From NCBI RefSeq assembly GCF_903652925.1, contig NZ_CAHLAR010000016.1:1-64000 (forward strand): a stretch of DNA of 64,000 bases, given 5' to 3'. This DNA comes from Achromobacter anxifer. Its GTDB lineage: Bacteria; Pseudomonadota; Gammaproteobacteria; Burkholderiales; Burkholderiaceae_B. Below, piece by piece: positions 1 to 8,496 of the stretch (position 1 is its first letter; each line of letters begins with the position of its first letter). The notes below the pieces were generated by a model. That model saw only the letters and a program-made list of their open reading frames with translations, ran no database searches and was not told the DNA's origin. Made by a program: the position numbers and the translations under genes.

Positions 1-654
1 GTGGCGTTCGCGGGCTTCACGCCGGCGGCGCCGGCGGCAGCCGCCGCTCCGGCAGCGGCAGCGGCGCCCGCCGCCCCGGCGGGCAAGAAGGAAGGCCGCG
101 GCAGCCAGATCGACGGCGGCTTCAAGGTGCCGTTCCCGGCCGCGGAAGTGTGGGCCTTCATGGTCGACCTGCCGGCCCTGGCCAGCTGCCTGCCGGGCGC
201 CTCGATCGAGGAGCACGAGGGTGACCGCGTCAAGGGCAAGATCGCCATCAAGTTCGGCCCCATGGCCGCCGCCTTCAACGGCGCGGCCCGCCTGGAACGC
301 GACGACGCCGCCATGCGGGCGGTGTTCCGCGGAGCGGGGCAGGACTCGCTCAGCCAGTCGCGCGCCAATGGCGACATCACCTATCGGTTGGAAGCGCTGT
401 CGCCCACCGAAACGCAGGTCCACGTGAACTTGCTGTATTCGCTGCAGGGACCCTTGGCGCAATTCTCCCGGTCCGGACTGGTGCAGGACTTCGTGCGCCG
501 CATGATCGCGGATTTCGGCAACAACGTCACCGCCCGGCTGCGTCAGCCCGCCGGCGTGGGCGAAGCGCCGGTGCAGGCCAGCTTCAATCCCACGGCCATG
601 TTCTTCAGCGTGCTGTGGGCGCGCATCAAGCGGTGGTTCGGCCTCGGCGGCTGA
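1..654 (+). CDS. CoxG-like SRPBCC protein, 5' end outside the window
   Basis: The C-terminal part is a CoxG-type SRPBCC domain (roughly residues 38-185) of the kind that accompanies molybdenum hydroxylases (CO dehydrogenase and xanthine dehydrogenase relatives). It follows an Ala/Pro-rich linker in the first 28 residues and ends in an aromatic tail (RIKRWFGLGG), probably a membrane anchor. The frame is open to base 1, so the GTG there may be an internal Val codon. The linker suggests a longer protein, possibly a [2Fe-2S] subunit fused to CoxG, but that part cannot be seen. The ABC importer that follows may feed the hydroxylase its substrate; this is inference. Confidence 0.7.
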   Translation: MAFAGFTPAAPAAAAAPAAAAAPAAPAGKKEGRGSQIDGGFKVPFPAAEVWAFMVDLPALASCLPGASIEEHEGDRVKGKIAIKFGPMAAAFNGAARLERDDAAMRAVFRGAGQDSLSQSRANGDITYRLEALSPTETQVHVNLLYSLQGPLAQFSRSGLVQDFVRRMIADFGNNVTARLRQPAGVGEAPVQASFNPTAMFFSVLWARIKRWFGLGG

Positions 655-673
655 ACGGACCCGGGTAGTGCCG

Positions 674-693
674 GCGGCCGCGGGCGCGGCCGC
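674..693 (+). other. Perfect GC hairpin between CoxG gene and ABC operon
   Basis: Two 8-bp arms (GCGGCCGC) flank a 4-nt loop, 20 bases after the CoxG stop. There is no following T-run, so it is not a classical intrinsic terminator. It could stabilise or partly terminate the upstream transcript before the importer operon that starts at 721. Confidence 0.35.
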
Positions 694-720
694 TCATGTC
701 GACTCATAACGGGGAATATC

Positions 721-1746
721 ATGCTCGCGGTATTCGCAAGGAATTGGCGCAACGCATTGTTGGGCCTGGCTGCTGTCGCGCTGAGCGCGCCTGCCTGGTC
801 CCAGGCCCTGGAGCCGCTGAAGGTGCGGCTGGACTGGACCCCCTGGGGCGTGCACGGCGCCTTTCACCTGGCGCAGCAGAAGGGCTGGTACAAGCAGGCC
901 GGCCTGGACGTGACGCTGGAGGATGGCAACGGCTCGGTGACGACGGTGCAGATCGTCGGCGCCGGCGACAGCTTCGACCTGGGGCACGCGGCCCTGGCCT
1001 CGGCCATGATCGCCCGCGAAAAAGGCATGCCGGTCAAGGCGGTGGCCGTGTTCGCCAGGCAAAGCGACATCGGCCTGCTGGTCCCGTCCGACGCCGGCAT
1101 CACCGGCCCGGCGCAGCTCAAGGGCAAGAAGGTCGCCTATACCGCGGGTTCGCTGGAAGCGCCGTTCATCGACGCCTTCCTGGCCGCGGGCAAGCTCAAG
1201 AAGAGCGATCTGGAACTGATCAACGTGGATGCCGCCAGCAAGGCTTCCACCTATGCGGTGGGACGGGCCGACGCGGCGTTTTCCACCATTCCGTTTTTCC
1301 TGCCGGTGGTGTCGCAGAACCGGCCGTCCAGCGCGGTGCGGTTCGCCGACTTCGGCCTGAACATGCCCAGCTTCGGCCTGTTTGCCAACGAGTCCAAGCT
1401 GGCGCAGCGGCGCGACGCCATCGCGCGCTTCGCCAGCGTCAGCGCGCGGGCCTGGGAATACATCTACGCCGGCCACCAGGACGAGGCCGTCGCCGCCATC
1501 CTGGCGCAGCGGCCGCAGGCGCGGCTGGACAAGAAGGTACTGCGCGGCCAGATCGACGCCTTGCAGCCGTATTTCGGCCAGCCGGTGGCGGGCGCGCGCC
1601 TGGGCGCCATCGTGCCGCAGGACTGGACGCAGGCCGTCGCCACCTTGTCGACGGTCGGGCTGATCAGCGCCAGCGCCCAGGCTGCCTCGTTCTATGTGCC
1701 CGACCTGGTGCATCCGGAACGCTACGACAGCCTGGTGCAACCATGA
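721..1746 (+). CDS. ABC transporter substrate-binding protein, NMT1/SsuA type
   Basis: A 341-residue periplasmic receptor with an N-terminal signal peptide (about residues 1-27, cleavage near AWS-QA). The NMT1/THI5-like fold is recognisable from VRLDWTPWGVHGAFHLAQ followed by a GWYKQAGLDV motif, as in receptors for thiamine precursors, nitrate, sulfonates and aromatic or heterocyclic acids. The start follows a GGGGA Shine-Dalgarno sequence. Its stop overlaps the ATP-binding gene start (ATGA), so the three importer genes are translationally coupled. The ligand cannot be read from the sequence. The neighbouring CoxG gene hints at a substrate of a molybdenum hydroxylase. Confidence 0.88.
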   Translation: MLAVFARNWRNALLGLAAVALSAPAWSQALEPLKVRLDWTPWGVHGAFHLAQQKGWYKQAGLDVTLEDGNGSVTTVQIVGAGDSFDLGHAALASAMIAREKGMPVKAVAVFARQSDIGLLVPSDAGITGPAQLKGKKVAYTAGSLEAPFIDAFLAAGKLKKSDLELINVDAASKASTYAVGRADAAFSTIPFFLPVVSQNRPSSAVRFADFGLNMPSFGLFANESKLAQRRDAIARFASVSARAWEYIYAGHQDEAVAAILAQRPQARLDKKVLRGQIDALQPYFGQPVAGARLGAIVPQDWTQAVATLSTVGLISASAQAASFYVPDLVHPERYDSLVQP

Positions 1747-2552
1747 CGCAATGGGCCGTGTCCGCCAAGGACGTGCGCAAGCGCTATCCGGGCGCGGCGG
1801 GCGTGGAGGCGCTGGCCTCGGTGTCAGTCGAGGTGCCACGCGGCCGCTTCGTCAGCATCCTGGGGCCCAGCGGCTGCGGCAAGAGCACGTTCCTGCGTTG
1901 CGTGGCCGGGCTGGAGACCGTCTCCAGCGGCGACCTGCGGGTGGAGGGCGTGCCGGTGCAGGGGCCGCCGGACGGCATGGGCATGGTGTTCCAGCGCGAC
2001 GCGCTGCTGGAGTGGCGCAGCGTCCGCCGCAACATCCTGCTGCCGGTCGAGTTCGCGCACAAGCCGGTGGCGGCCTACGAGGCCAAGGTGCGCGCGTTGC
2101 TGGCCCTGACCGGGCTGGACAAGTTCGCGGACAGCTATCCGCGCGAGCTGTCGGGCGGCATGCGCCAGCGCGCCGCGATCTGCCGCGCGCTGGTGGACGA
2201 CCCCAAGCTGCTGCTGATGGATGAGCCCTTCGGCGCGCTGGACGCGCTGACGCGCGACCAGATGAACGTCGAACTGCAGCGGATCTGGATGGAAACGCGC
2301 AACACGGTGCTGTTCGTGACCCACGGCATCGCGGAGGCGGTGTTCCTGGGCGATGTGGTGATGGTGTTCTCGCCGCGTCCGGGCCGCATCCTGGAAACCA
2401 TACCGATCGACCTGCCGCGGCCCAGGCCGCTGGCGCTGCGCGAAACCCCGCAATTCGGCGAGTACGTGCGGCACATCCGCGGCATGTTCCAGGGCATGGG
2501 CCTGATAGACGAGGGCGCGCGCGCCGCGTCCGGCATGGAGGCCGCCCGATGA
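1743..2552 (+). CDS. ABC transporter ATP-binding protein (SsuB/TauB type)
   Basis: The energising subunit of the NMT1-type importer, 269 residues. Walker A (GPSGCGKST), the signature LSGGMRQRAAICRAL, Walker B (LLLMDEPFGALD) and a switch His (VTHGIAEA) are all intact. The ATG at 1743 overlaps the receptor stop, and its own stop overlaps the permease start at 2549. The much longer open frame upstream of 1743 is the out-of-frame shadow of the receptor gene. Confidence 0.92.
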   Translation: MTQWAVSAKDVRKRYPGAAGVEALASVSVEVPRGRFVSILGPSGCGKSTFLRCVAGLETVSSGDLRVEGVPVQGPPDGMGMVFQRDALLEWRSVRRNILLPVEFAHKPVAAYEAKVRALLALTGLDKFADSYPRELSGGMRQRAAICRALVDDPKLLLMDEPFGALDALTRDQMNVELQRIWMETRNTVLFVTHGIAEAVFLGDVVMVFSPRPGRILETIPIDLPRPRPLALRETPQFGEYVRHIRGMFQGMGLIDEGARAASGMEAAR

Positions 2553-3325
2553 TCGCGCTCTTGAAAGGGGCTGGCCGCCGCATGGCCGGGCTGGTGTCGG
2601 TGCTGGTGTTCCTGTTGCTGTGGGAAGCCGCCGCCCGGATATTTCACGTGCGCGCCATCATGTTGCCGCTGCCGGGCCAGGTGGCGCTGGAACTCGCGGC
2701 CGAATGGAGCTGGTATGCCGGCCACGCCGCCTACACGCTGATGACCACGTTGGCGGGTTTCACGCTGGCGGTGGTGTTCGGCGTGGCGATCGCCGTGATG
2801 CTGGTCGGCTCGCGCTGGTTCGAACGCTTCATCTATCCCCTGATCGTGGCGCTGAACAGCGTGCCCAAGGTCGCCATCGCGCCCCTGTTCGTGATCTGGC
2901 TGGGCACGGGCGCCGAACCGAAGATCGCCATCGCCTTCCTGATCGCCGTGTTCGCCATGATCGTGGATACCGTCCATGGCCTGCGCTCGGTGCCGCAGGA
3001 CGTGCTGGACCTGGGACGCGTGTTGAAGGGTTCGCGTCGTGACTTCTTCTTCAAGGTGCGGCTGCCCAGCGCGCTGCCTTCGATCCTGGCGGGCATGAAG
3101 GTCTCGATTTCGCTGGCGCTGGTGGGCGCCATCGTCGGAGAGTTCGTGTCCTCGCAACGGGGCCTGGGCTACGTGATCATGAGCGCGCAAGGCACCTTCG
3201 ACACGGTGCGGGTATTTGCCGCGATCTTCGTGCTGGCCCTGATGGGCATGCTGCTGTTCGCCTTGCTGGGTTGGCTGGAACGGCGGCTGACGCCATGGCT
3301 GCGGCATCAGCGCGAAGACGGCTGA
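2549..3325 (+). CDS. ABC transporter permease (SsuC/TauC type)
   Basis: A 258-residue inner-membrane permease of the BPD_transp_1 family with about six membrane segments. The EAA-type cytoplasmic loop (DLGRVLKGSRRDFFFKVRLPSALPSILAG, given here only by its core VRLPSALPSILAG) contacts the ATPase. It is coupled to the upstream ATPase by an ATGA overlap and completes a three-gene importer. Confidence 0.9.
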   Translation: MIALLKGAGRRMAGLVSVLVFLLLWEAAARIFHVRAIMLPLPGQVALELAAEWSWYAGHAAYTLMTTLAGFTLAVVFGVAIAVMLVGSRWFERFIYPLIVALNSVPKVAIAPLFVIWLGTGAEPKIAIAFLIAVFAMIVDTVHGLRSVPQDVLDLGRVLKGSRRDFFFKVRLPSALPSILAGMKVSISLALVGAIVGEFVSSQRGLGYVIMSAQGTFDTVRVFAAIFVLALMGMLLFALLGWLERRLTPWLRHQREDG

Positions 3326-3400
3326 GACAGGTTCGGCCTGGGGCACCACGGGCTTCGTGTAGGGCAGGTGCGTGATTAGAAACAATTCTGGGGAAAACAG

Positions 3401-4027
3401 ATGCAAGCACTACTCGCCTTGTCGCGCGGCATAGACGCGATCAACCTGAGGATGGGACGGGCCGTGTCCTGGGTCACGCTGCTGGTGGTCCTGGTCAGCG
3501 CCGGCAACGCCATCATGCGCAAGATATTCCACGACAGCTCCAACGCCTGGCTGGAACTGCAGTGGTACATGTTCGGCGCCATGTTCCTGCTGACGGCGGG
3601 CTACACCCTGCTGAAGAACGACCACGTCCGGGTGGACATCATTGCCTCGCGCCTGTCGCGGCCGGCGCAGATCTGGATAGAGATATTCGGCGTGCTGTTC
3701 TTCCTGATGCCGGCCTGCCTGCTGATCACCTATCTGTCCTGGCCGGTGTTCATGGATTCGTACCTCAGCAATGAACACTCCTCCAACTCGGGCGGCCTGA
3801 TCCGCTGGCCGGTCAAGCTGCTGATCCCGGTGGGCTTCGGGCTGCTGGTGCTGGCCGGGCTGTCGCACCTGATCAAGTGCGTGGGCTTTCTGCAGGGGCG
3901 ATGCCGCGATCCGCGCGAGCGCGAGGGCGCCAAGAGCGCCGAGGAAGAACTGGCCGAGGAAATCGCCCGCGAAGCGCAGGCGCGCGAAGCGGTCGCGCAG
4001 AATGAACTGGATAACAAGGGTCGCTGA
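3401..4027 (+). CDS. TRAP transporter small permease (DctQ)
   Basis: A 208-residue DctQ-family membrane subunit with four predicted hydrophobic segments (about 20-40, 50-70, 90-115, 145-165). It has a charged Glu/Ala/Arg-rich cytoplasmic tail of about 40 residues, longer than usual. A GGGGA sequence precedes the ATG. Two bases separate it from the large permease gene. TRAP systems use an ion gradient and a periplasmic DctP receptor to import carboxylates. No DctP gene is present beside this pair. Confidence 0.88.
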   Translation: MQALLALSRGIDAINLRMGRAVSWVTLLVVLVSAGNAIMRKIFHDSSNAWLELQWYMFGAMFLLTAGYTLLKNDHVRVDIIASRLSRPAQIWIEIFGVLFFLMPACLLITYLSWPVFMDSYLSNEHSSNSGGLIRWPVKLLIPVGFGLLVLAGLSHLIKCVGFLQGRCRDPREREGAKSAEEELAEEIAREAQAREAVAQNELDNKGR

Positions 4028-4029
4028 TC

Positions 4030-5688
4030 ATGGAGTTTCTTATTGCCAATCTGGCGCCGATCATGTTCGCGACGCTGATCGTCTTCCTGCTGCTGGGCTT
4101 TCCGGTGGCCTTCGCGCTCGCGGCCAACGGCATTCTGTTCGGCCTGGTCGGGATGGAACTGGGCCTGCTCAATTCCTCGCTGTTCCAGGCGTTGCCGCAA
4201 CGGGTGTTCGGCATCATTTCGAACGACACGTTGCTGGCGGTGCCGTTCTTCACACTGATGGGCTTGGTGCTGGAGCGATCCGGCATGGCCGAGGACCTGC
4301 TGGAGACCATCGGCCAGCTGTTCGGCTCGGTCCGCGGCGGCTTGGCCATCGCGGTGGTCTTCGTCGGCGCGATGCTGGCCGCGACCACGGGCGTGGTGTC
4401 GGCCTCGGTGATCTCGATGGGGCTGATCTCGCTGCCCATCATGCTGCGCAACGGCTATGACCGCAAACTGGCCAGCGGCGTGATCGCCGCGTCCGGCACG
4501 CTGTCGCAGATCATCCCGCCTTCGCTGGTGCTGATCATCCTGGCCGACCAGCTGGGGCGTTCCATCGGCGACATCTACCGGGCGGCCATGGTGCCGGGTT
4601 TCGTGCTGGCCGGGCTGTACATCCTCTACATCGTCATCATGAGCGTGCTGAAGCCGGCTTCAGCGCCCGCGCTGCCCGAAGAGGCGCGCCGGTTCCAGGA
4701 GCCCAACGGCGGCCGCGGCGGACGTTCGCTGCTGGTGCTGATGGTGATTTCCGCCGTGTCGGCCTATTTCCTGGGCCTCTGGGTCGAGAACAACACGGCG
4801 CCCATGGACGAGCGCATCGTCGTGGCGCTGCTGTTCTGGGGCGCCACCGCCTTCGTCATCGCGCTGGTCAACAAGGCCCTGGGCCTGGGCCTCCTGTCGG
4901 CACTGGCCGAGCGCGTGACCTTCGTGATGATTCCGCCGCTGGCGCTGATCTTCCTGGTGCTGGGTACCATCTTCATCGGCGTGGCCACGCCGACCGAGGG
5001 CGGCGCCATGGGCGCGGTGGGCGCCATCCTGATGGCGGTGGCGCGTCGCCGCCTGTCGCTGGACCTGCTCAAGCAGGCCATGGACACGACCACCAAGCTG
5101 TCCTGCTTCGTGGTGTTCATCCTGGTGGGTTCCACCGTGTTCGGCCTGACCTTCCGCGCCGTCAACGGCGACCTGTGGGTCGAGCACCTGCTGACCGGCC
5201 TGCCGGGCGGGCAGTGGGGCTTCCTGATCGTGGTCAGCATCCTGACCTTCGTGCTGGCCTTCTTCCTGGACTTCTTCGAACTGGCGTTCATCATCGTGCC
5301 GCTGTTGGGGCCGGTGGCGGACAAGCTGGGCATAGACCTGATCTGGTTCGGCGTGATCCTGGCGGTCAACATGCAGACCTCGTTCATGCATCCGCCCTTC
5401 GGCTTTGCGCTGTTCTACCTGAGGTCCGTGGCGCCACGGGACCGCTACAAGGACAGGGTCACGGGCAAGATGATCGAGCCCGTCACGACCGGACAGATCT
5501 ATTGGGGATCGGTGCCGTTCATCGTGATTCAGCTGCTGATGGTCGCGGCCGTGATGGCGTTCCCGGGCATGGTGATGCACTACAAGGGAACGGCCGCCAC
5601 CGTCGATCCGAGTTCGGTCTCGCTGGAGGTCGGTGGCAGCGGCTACGGGGGCAGCGCCTACGGCGCGGACTCCAATCCGTTCAAGTAA
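4030..5688 (+). CDS. TRAP transporter large permease (DctM)
   Basis: A 552-residue DctM-family transporter of the long type often annotated as mannitol/chloroaromatic compound TRAP permease. It has 12 or more hydrophobic segments and typical motifs such as GPMT-less IIPPSLVLIILAD and GVATPTEGGAMGA. An extra hydrophilic loop near residues 210-235 and a Gly/Ser-rich C-terminus (GGSGYGGSAYGA) are variable parts. It is co-transcribed with the small permease at 3401. The substrate is unknown because the receptor gene is missing. Confidence 0.9.
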   Translation: MEFLIANLAPIMFATLIVFLLLGFPVAFALAANGILFGLVGMELGLLNSSLFQALPQRVFGIISNDTLLAVPFFTLMGLVLERSGMAEDLLETIGQLFGSVRGGLAIAVVFVGAMLAATTGVVSASVISMGLISLPIMLRNGYDRKLASGVIAASGTLSQIIPPSLVLIILADQLGRSIGDIYRAAMVPGFVLAGLYILYIVIMSVLKPASAPALPEEARRFQEPNGGRGGRSLLVLMVISAVSAYFLGLWVENNTAPMDERIVVALLFWGATAFVIALVNKALGLGLLSALAERVTFVMIPPLALIFLVLGTIFIGVATPTEGGAMGAVGAILMAVARRRLSLDLLKQAMDTTTKLSCFVVFILVGSTVFGLTFRAVNGDLWVEHLLTGLPGGQWGFLIVVSILTFVLAFFLDFFELAFIIVPLLGPVADKLGIDLIWFGVILAVNMQTSFMHPPFGFALFYLRSVAPRDRYKDRVTGKMIEPVTTGQIYWGSVPFIVIQLLMVAAVMAFPGMVMHYKGTAATVDPSSVSLEVGGSGYGGSAYGADSNPFK

Positions 5689-5756
5689 GGCGGTCAGGGC
5701 GCGGCGCCGGCAGGCGCCCGCCTGTCGTCTGCAGGCGTCTTCCCGGGCAGCCCGGC

Positions 5757-6314
5757 TCAAGGCTTGACCGCGTACGTCGCCAGGAAGGTCGGCAGGAAGC
5801 GATCGATCAGGAAGCGCGGTTGTGGCTGCTCGTCCTCATAGAAGCCCTTGAGCAGGAAGCCGGCCTCCAGCTGGCCGCCGATCTGCTCGTCGAGGTTGTG
5901 GCCGAAAACCAGCGCGTCGCCGCGGGCCTGCTTCGCCGCCAGCTCGTCCGGCGAGAGGTCGCGCACGTCCGAGTAGGGCAGCTTGAAGCGCGGCCGGATC
6001 AGGCCTTGTTCCGCCAGCTCCGGCGCGCGGTCGCCGACGAACACGACCGGGTTGTAGAAGCTGCTGAGCAGTCTGCCGCCATGCTTCAGTACCCTGAAGC
6101 ACTCGCGCCACACGGGCCGCACGTCAGGCACGTAGAGGTTCGAGATCGGGTGCACGATGCAGTCGAAGGACGCGTCGGGGAAGGCCGAAAGATCGCGCAT
6201 GTCGCCCTGCACGGCCGTGAGGGGGGACGCGGCATCCGCAAGCCTGAGCCTTGTGGCGGCGGACCGCGGCGCGCCGATAGGGGCCGGGTCCTGCCAGAGA
6301 TCAGAATGGAACAA
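5757..6314 (-). pseudogene. N-terminally truncated class I SAM methyltransferase
   Basis: The C-terminal two thirds of a class I methyltransferase are clear (ASFDCIVHPISNLYVPDVRPVW, here spanning residues 48 onward, then LPYSDVRDLS and DEQIGGQLEAGF...FYEDE). The first part of the fold, including the Gly-rich SAM-binding motif I, is absent. The first possible start is a TTG at 6314. The upstream 196 bases, read in three frames, show no recognisable motif I and contain stops. I take it as a decayed gene, although expression of a short protein from TTG cannot be excluded. Confidence 0.6.
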
Positions 6315-6510
6315 GCAATGCGGCTCGCGCGCCAGGCAGCGAGGGGAGGCAAGATGCGCATGGGCATCCCGGCATTTACTTGTTCACTCTGTGGGCTCCG
6401 GTGAGGATAGGAGAAGGCCTCAAGGTTAACCCGGGCAGCCGACCGGGAACAAGCCGCTGCCGGAACCGGCGCGGCAGCGGAACGCGCGTTGCGGGTGGCA
6501 GGGCCGCCGG

Positions 6511-7335
6511 CTAGGCGTCACGGGGCGCCGTGACGACATGCGCCTGGATTTTGCCAGTGATGGGGCCCGTGCCATAGCGCTGGCGCAGCGCGTCCGTCGC
6601 CATTTCTACGGCCTTGTCCAGCATGCTTGCGTCGCGAGCCTCGATTTCGTTGCGCAGCGGCGTGCCTTGGCAGTAGGCGATCGCGGCGGTCCGCGGCGTG
6701 TCCGCGCGGCTTTCAAAGGCCACGGTTTCAATCGCCTGCTGCCCGGTGAATCCGCCTCGGGCAAGATCGCCCGCGATCAGCGCGAGGTCATGATAGCCAT
6801 GGGGCACGCGGCTCATGAATTTTGGCGGGTCATCCGGAAACAGCCGCGCCAGGGCCTGCTCGACGGTAGCGGCGAATGCGTTGTCCTCGATGCGGTCCCA
6901 GACGTTGAACAGGAGCGCGCCGCCCGGGCGCAGGACGCGGCGCGCCTCGGCATAGCCTGCCGCCTTGTCCGCCAGGAACATGTAGCCGAACTGGCACACG
7001 ACGGCATCGAAAGACTGATCTTCGAACGGCAGCCGCATCGCGTCGGCCTGGCTCCAGGTGATGGGGCGGCTGGCGCCCAGGTTCCCGGCCTGTTGGAGCA
7101 TGGCGGGATTGAGATCGGTTGCGGTAATGGACGAGGCGGCGGGCAGTTGGTCCGCCAACTGGCGCGTCACGGCGCCGGTTCCCGCGGCGAGCTCCAGGAC
7201 GGATGAGGGACGTAACGCCGCTGTGCGCCTAGCCAGGTCGGCGGCATAGGATTGGAAAATAAGGGGGACCATATACCGCTGATAGAACTGCGGGATGGAT
7301 CCGGAGAAGATACGATCGCCAGCCGAAGTGTTCAT
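6511..7335 (-). CDS. Class I SAM-dependent methyltransferase
   Basis: A 274-residue Methyltransf_11/UbiE-like enzyme. Motif I is LELAAGTGA at about residues 47-55, followed by an acidic motif (ATDLNPAML), FDAVVCQFGYMF and the post-motif VLRPGG. The ATG at 7335 is preferred over an upstream in-frame TTG because a GGAG lies about ten bases before it. It is transcribed divergently from the MerR regulator at 7456, which may control it. The methyl acceptor is unknown. Confidence 0.85.
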   Translation of the reverse strand: MNTSAGDRIFSGSIPQFYQRYMVPLIFQSYAADLARRTAALRPSSVLELAAGTGAVTRQLADQLPAASSITATDLNPAMLQQAGNLGASRPITWSQADAMRLPFEDQSFDAVVCQFGYMFLADKAAGYAEARRVLRPGGALLFNVWDRIEDNAFAATVEQALARLFPDDPPKFMSRVPHGYHDLALIAGDLARGGFTGQQAIETVAFESRADTPRTAAIAYCQGTPLRNEIEARDASMLDKAVEMATDALRQRYGTGPITGKIQAHVVTAPRDA

Positions 7336-7395
7336 GATGTTCGACTCCAAGGCAGACGTCTATTTTAGGCCTCTTCGTGAGGCTTGCGGCAACGC

Positions 7396-7426
7396 TTGAC
7401 CCTCACGTAACGTCATGTCCCAGAGT
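7396..7426 (+). promoter_or_regulatory. MerR-type promoter with 19-bp spacer and dyad operator
   Basis: A -35 element TTGACC (7396-7401) and a -10 element CAGAGT (7421-7426) are separated by 19 bp, the over-long spacing typical of MerR-controlled promoters. The spacer holds a dyad centred on 7409, ACGT-A-ACGT with partly matching flanks. It faces the merR-type gene at 7456, suggesting autoregulation. It could also influence the divergent methyltransferase gene. Confidence 0.5.
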
Positions 7427-7455
7427 CCGGTTTGCGCAATCAACGGAGGAATGCA

Positions 7456-8481
7456 GTGAGACTGAAAGTAGGAGAACTGGCCAGGCGCTGCGGACTGACG
7501 GTCCGCACGCTGCACCACTATCACGCGATCGGCCTGCTCACGCCTTCGGCGCGCGCCGACAACGGCTACCGGCTGTATGGCCGTGACGACATTGCTCGCC
7601 TGCACCAGATTCAGGCGCTGCGTCGTTTCGGACTGCCGCTGGCGGAAATCGGCGCCTACCTCGACCAGCCCGGCACTCCCTTGGACGAGATCATCGCGAA
7701 GCAGATCGCGATGCTCGACCGCCAGATCCAGCAGGCCAACCGGCTGCGCGATCGCCTCGCGCAGCTGCAAGACCAGCTGGCGCAAGGCAGGGAGCCGGAG
7801 CTGGCCGATTGGCTGACCACTCTGGAGTTGATGACCATGTACGACAAGTATTTTTCGCAGGAAGAGCTGGCGCGCCTGCCTCTGTACCGCAGCGCCCGGG
7901 ACGGCGACGCGGATTGGATCGCGCTCATCGGGAAGGTGCGGGAGCAGATGGAAGCAGGCGTCGCGCCCGAAGCGGCGCGGCCGCGGGAGCTGGCCTTGCG
8001 CTGGATGACGCTGCTGGTGCGGGACACCAACGGCGATCCGCGCCTGCTGGTGAAGCTGAACCTGATGCATGAGCGAGAGTCCGCCATGCAGGAGCACATC
8101 GGCATTTCCCCCGCGATGCGCGACTACGTGCTGCGCGCGTTCTCGGAAAGCAAGTTGCGGCTCTACGAGAAATACCTGGCGCCGGATGAAGCCCGGTACC
8201 TGCGGGAACACTACGGCGATCGCATGGGCGAATGGCCGCAACTGATGGCCGACGTGCGCGACGCGATCGACGCCGGCGCGGCGCCTGACTCGCCCGAAGC
8301 GCAGGCGCTTGCCCGGCGCTGGCTGGATCTGTTCCGCAGCTACGCCGGCGACAACCCGGTCACGCAGGCGAAATTCCGCCAGGCGCTGATGACCGAGCCC
8401 GAGCTTGCCGCCGGTTCATGGGCTGACGAGGCGACGCTGGGATTCATGCGGCAGGCAATGGGAATCCTGGCTGCGCGCTGA
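7456..8481 (+). CDS. MerR-family regulator with duplicated TipAS-like C-terminal domain
   Basis: A 341-residue transcription activator. The N-terminal winged helix (LKVGELARRCGLTVRTLHHY, then GYRLYGRDDIARL) is a standard MerR domain, followed by a coiled coil (about residues 80-115). The C-terminal part holds two similar helical units, each with an RW(M/L).L motif (about 135-215 and 245-330), resembling the antibiotic-binding TipAS domain in duplicate. I chose the GTG at 7456 because GGAGGA sits five bases upstream; a longer in-frame ATG at 7432 has no ribosome site. The ligand is unknown. Confidence 0.85.
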   Translation: MRLKVGELARRCGLTVRTLHHYHAIGLLTPSARADNGYRLYGRDDIARLHQIQALRRFGLPLAEIGAYLDQPGTPLDEIIAKQIAMLDRQIQQANRLRDRLAQLQDQLAQGREPELADWLTTLELMTMYDKYFSQEELARLPLYRSARDGDADWIALIGKVREQMEAGVAPEAARPRELALRWMTLLVRDTNGDPRLLVKLNLMHERESAMQEHIGISPAMRDYVLRAFSESKLRLYEKYLAPDEARYLREHYGDRMGEWPQLMADVRDAIDAGAAPDSPEAQALARRWLDLFRSYAGDNPVTQAKFRQALMTEPELAAGSWADEATLGFMRQAMGILAAR

Positions 8482-8496
8482 GTGGCGCAGCGGACG

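Noticed and set aside
674-693. Intrinsic terminator after the CoxG gene
   Set aside because: Strong hairpin but no T-run; listed as a hairpin only.
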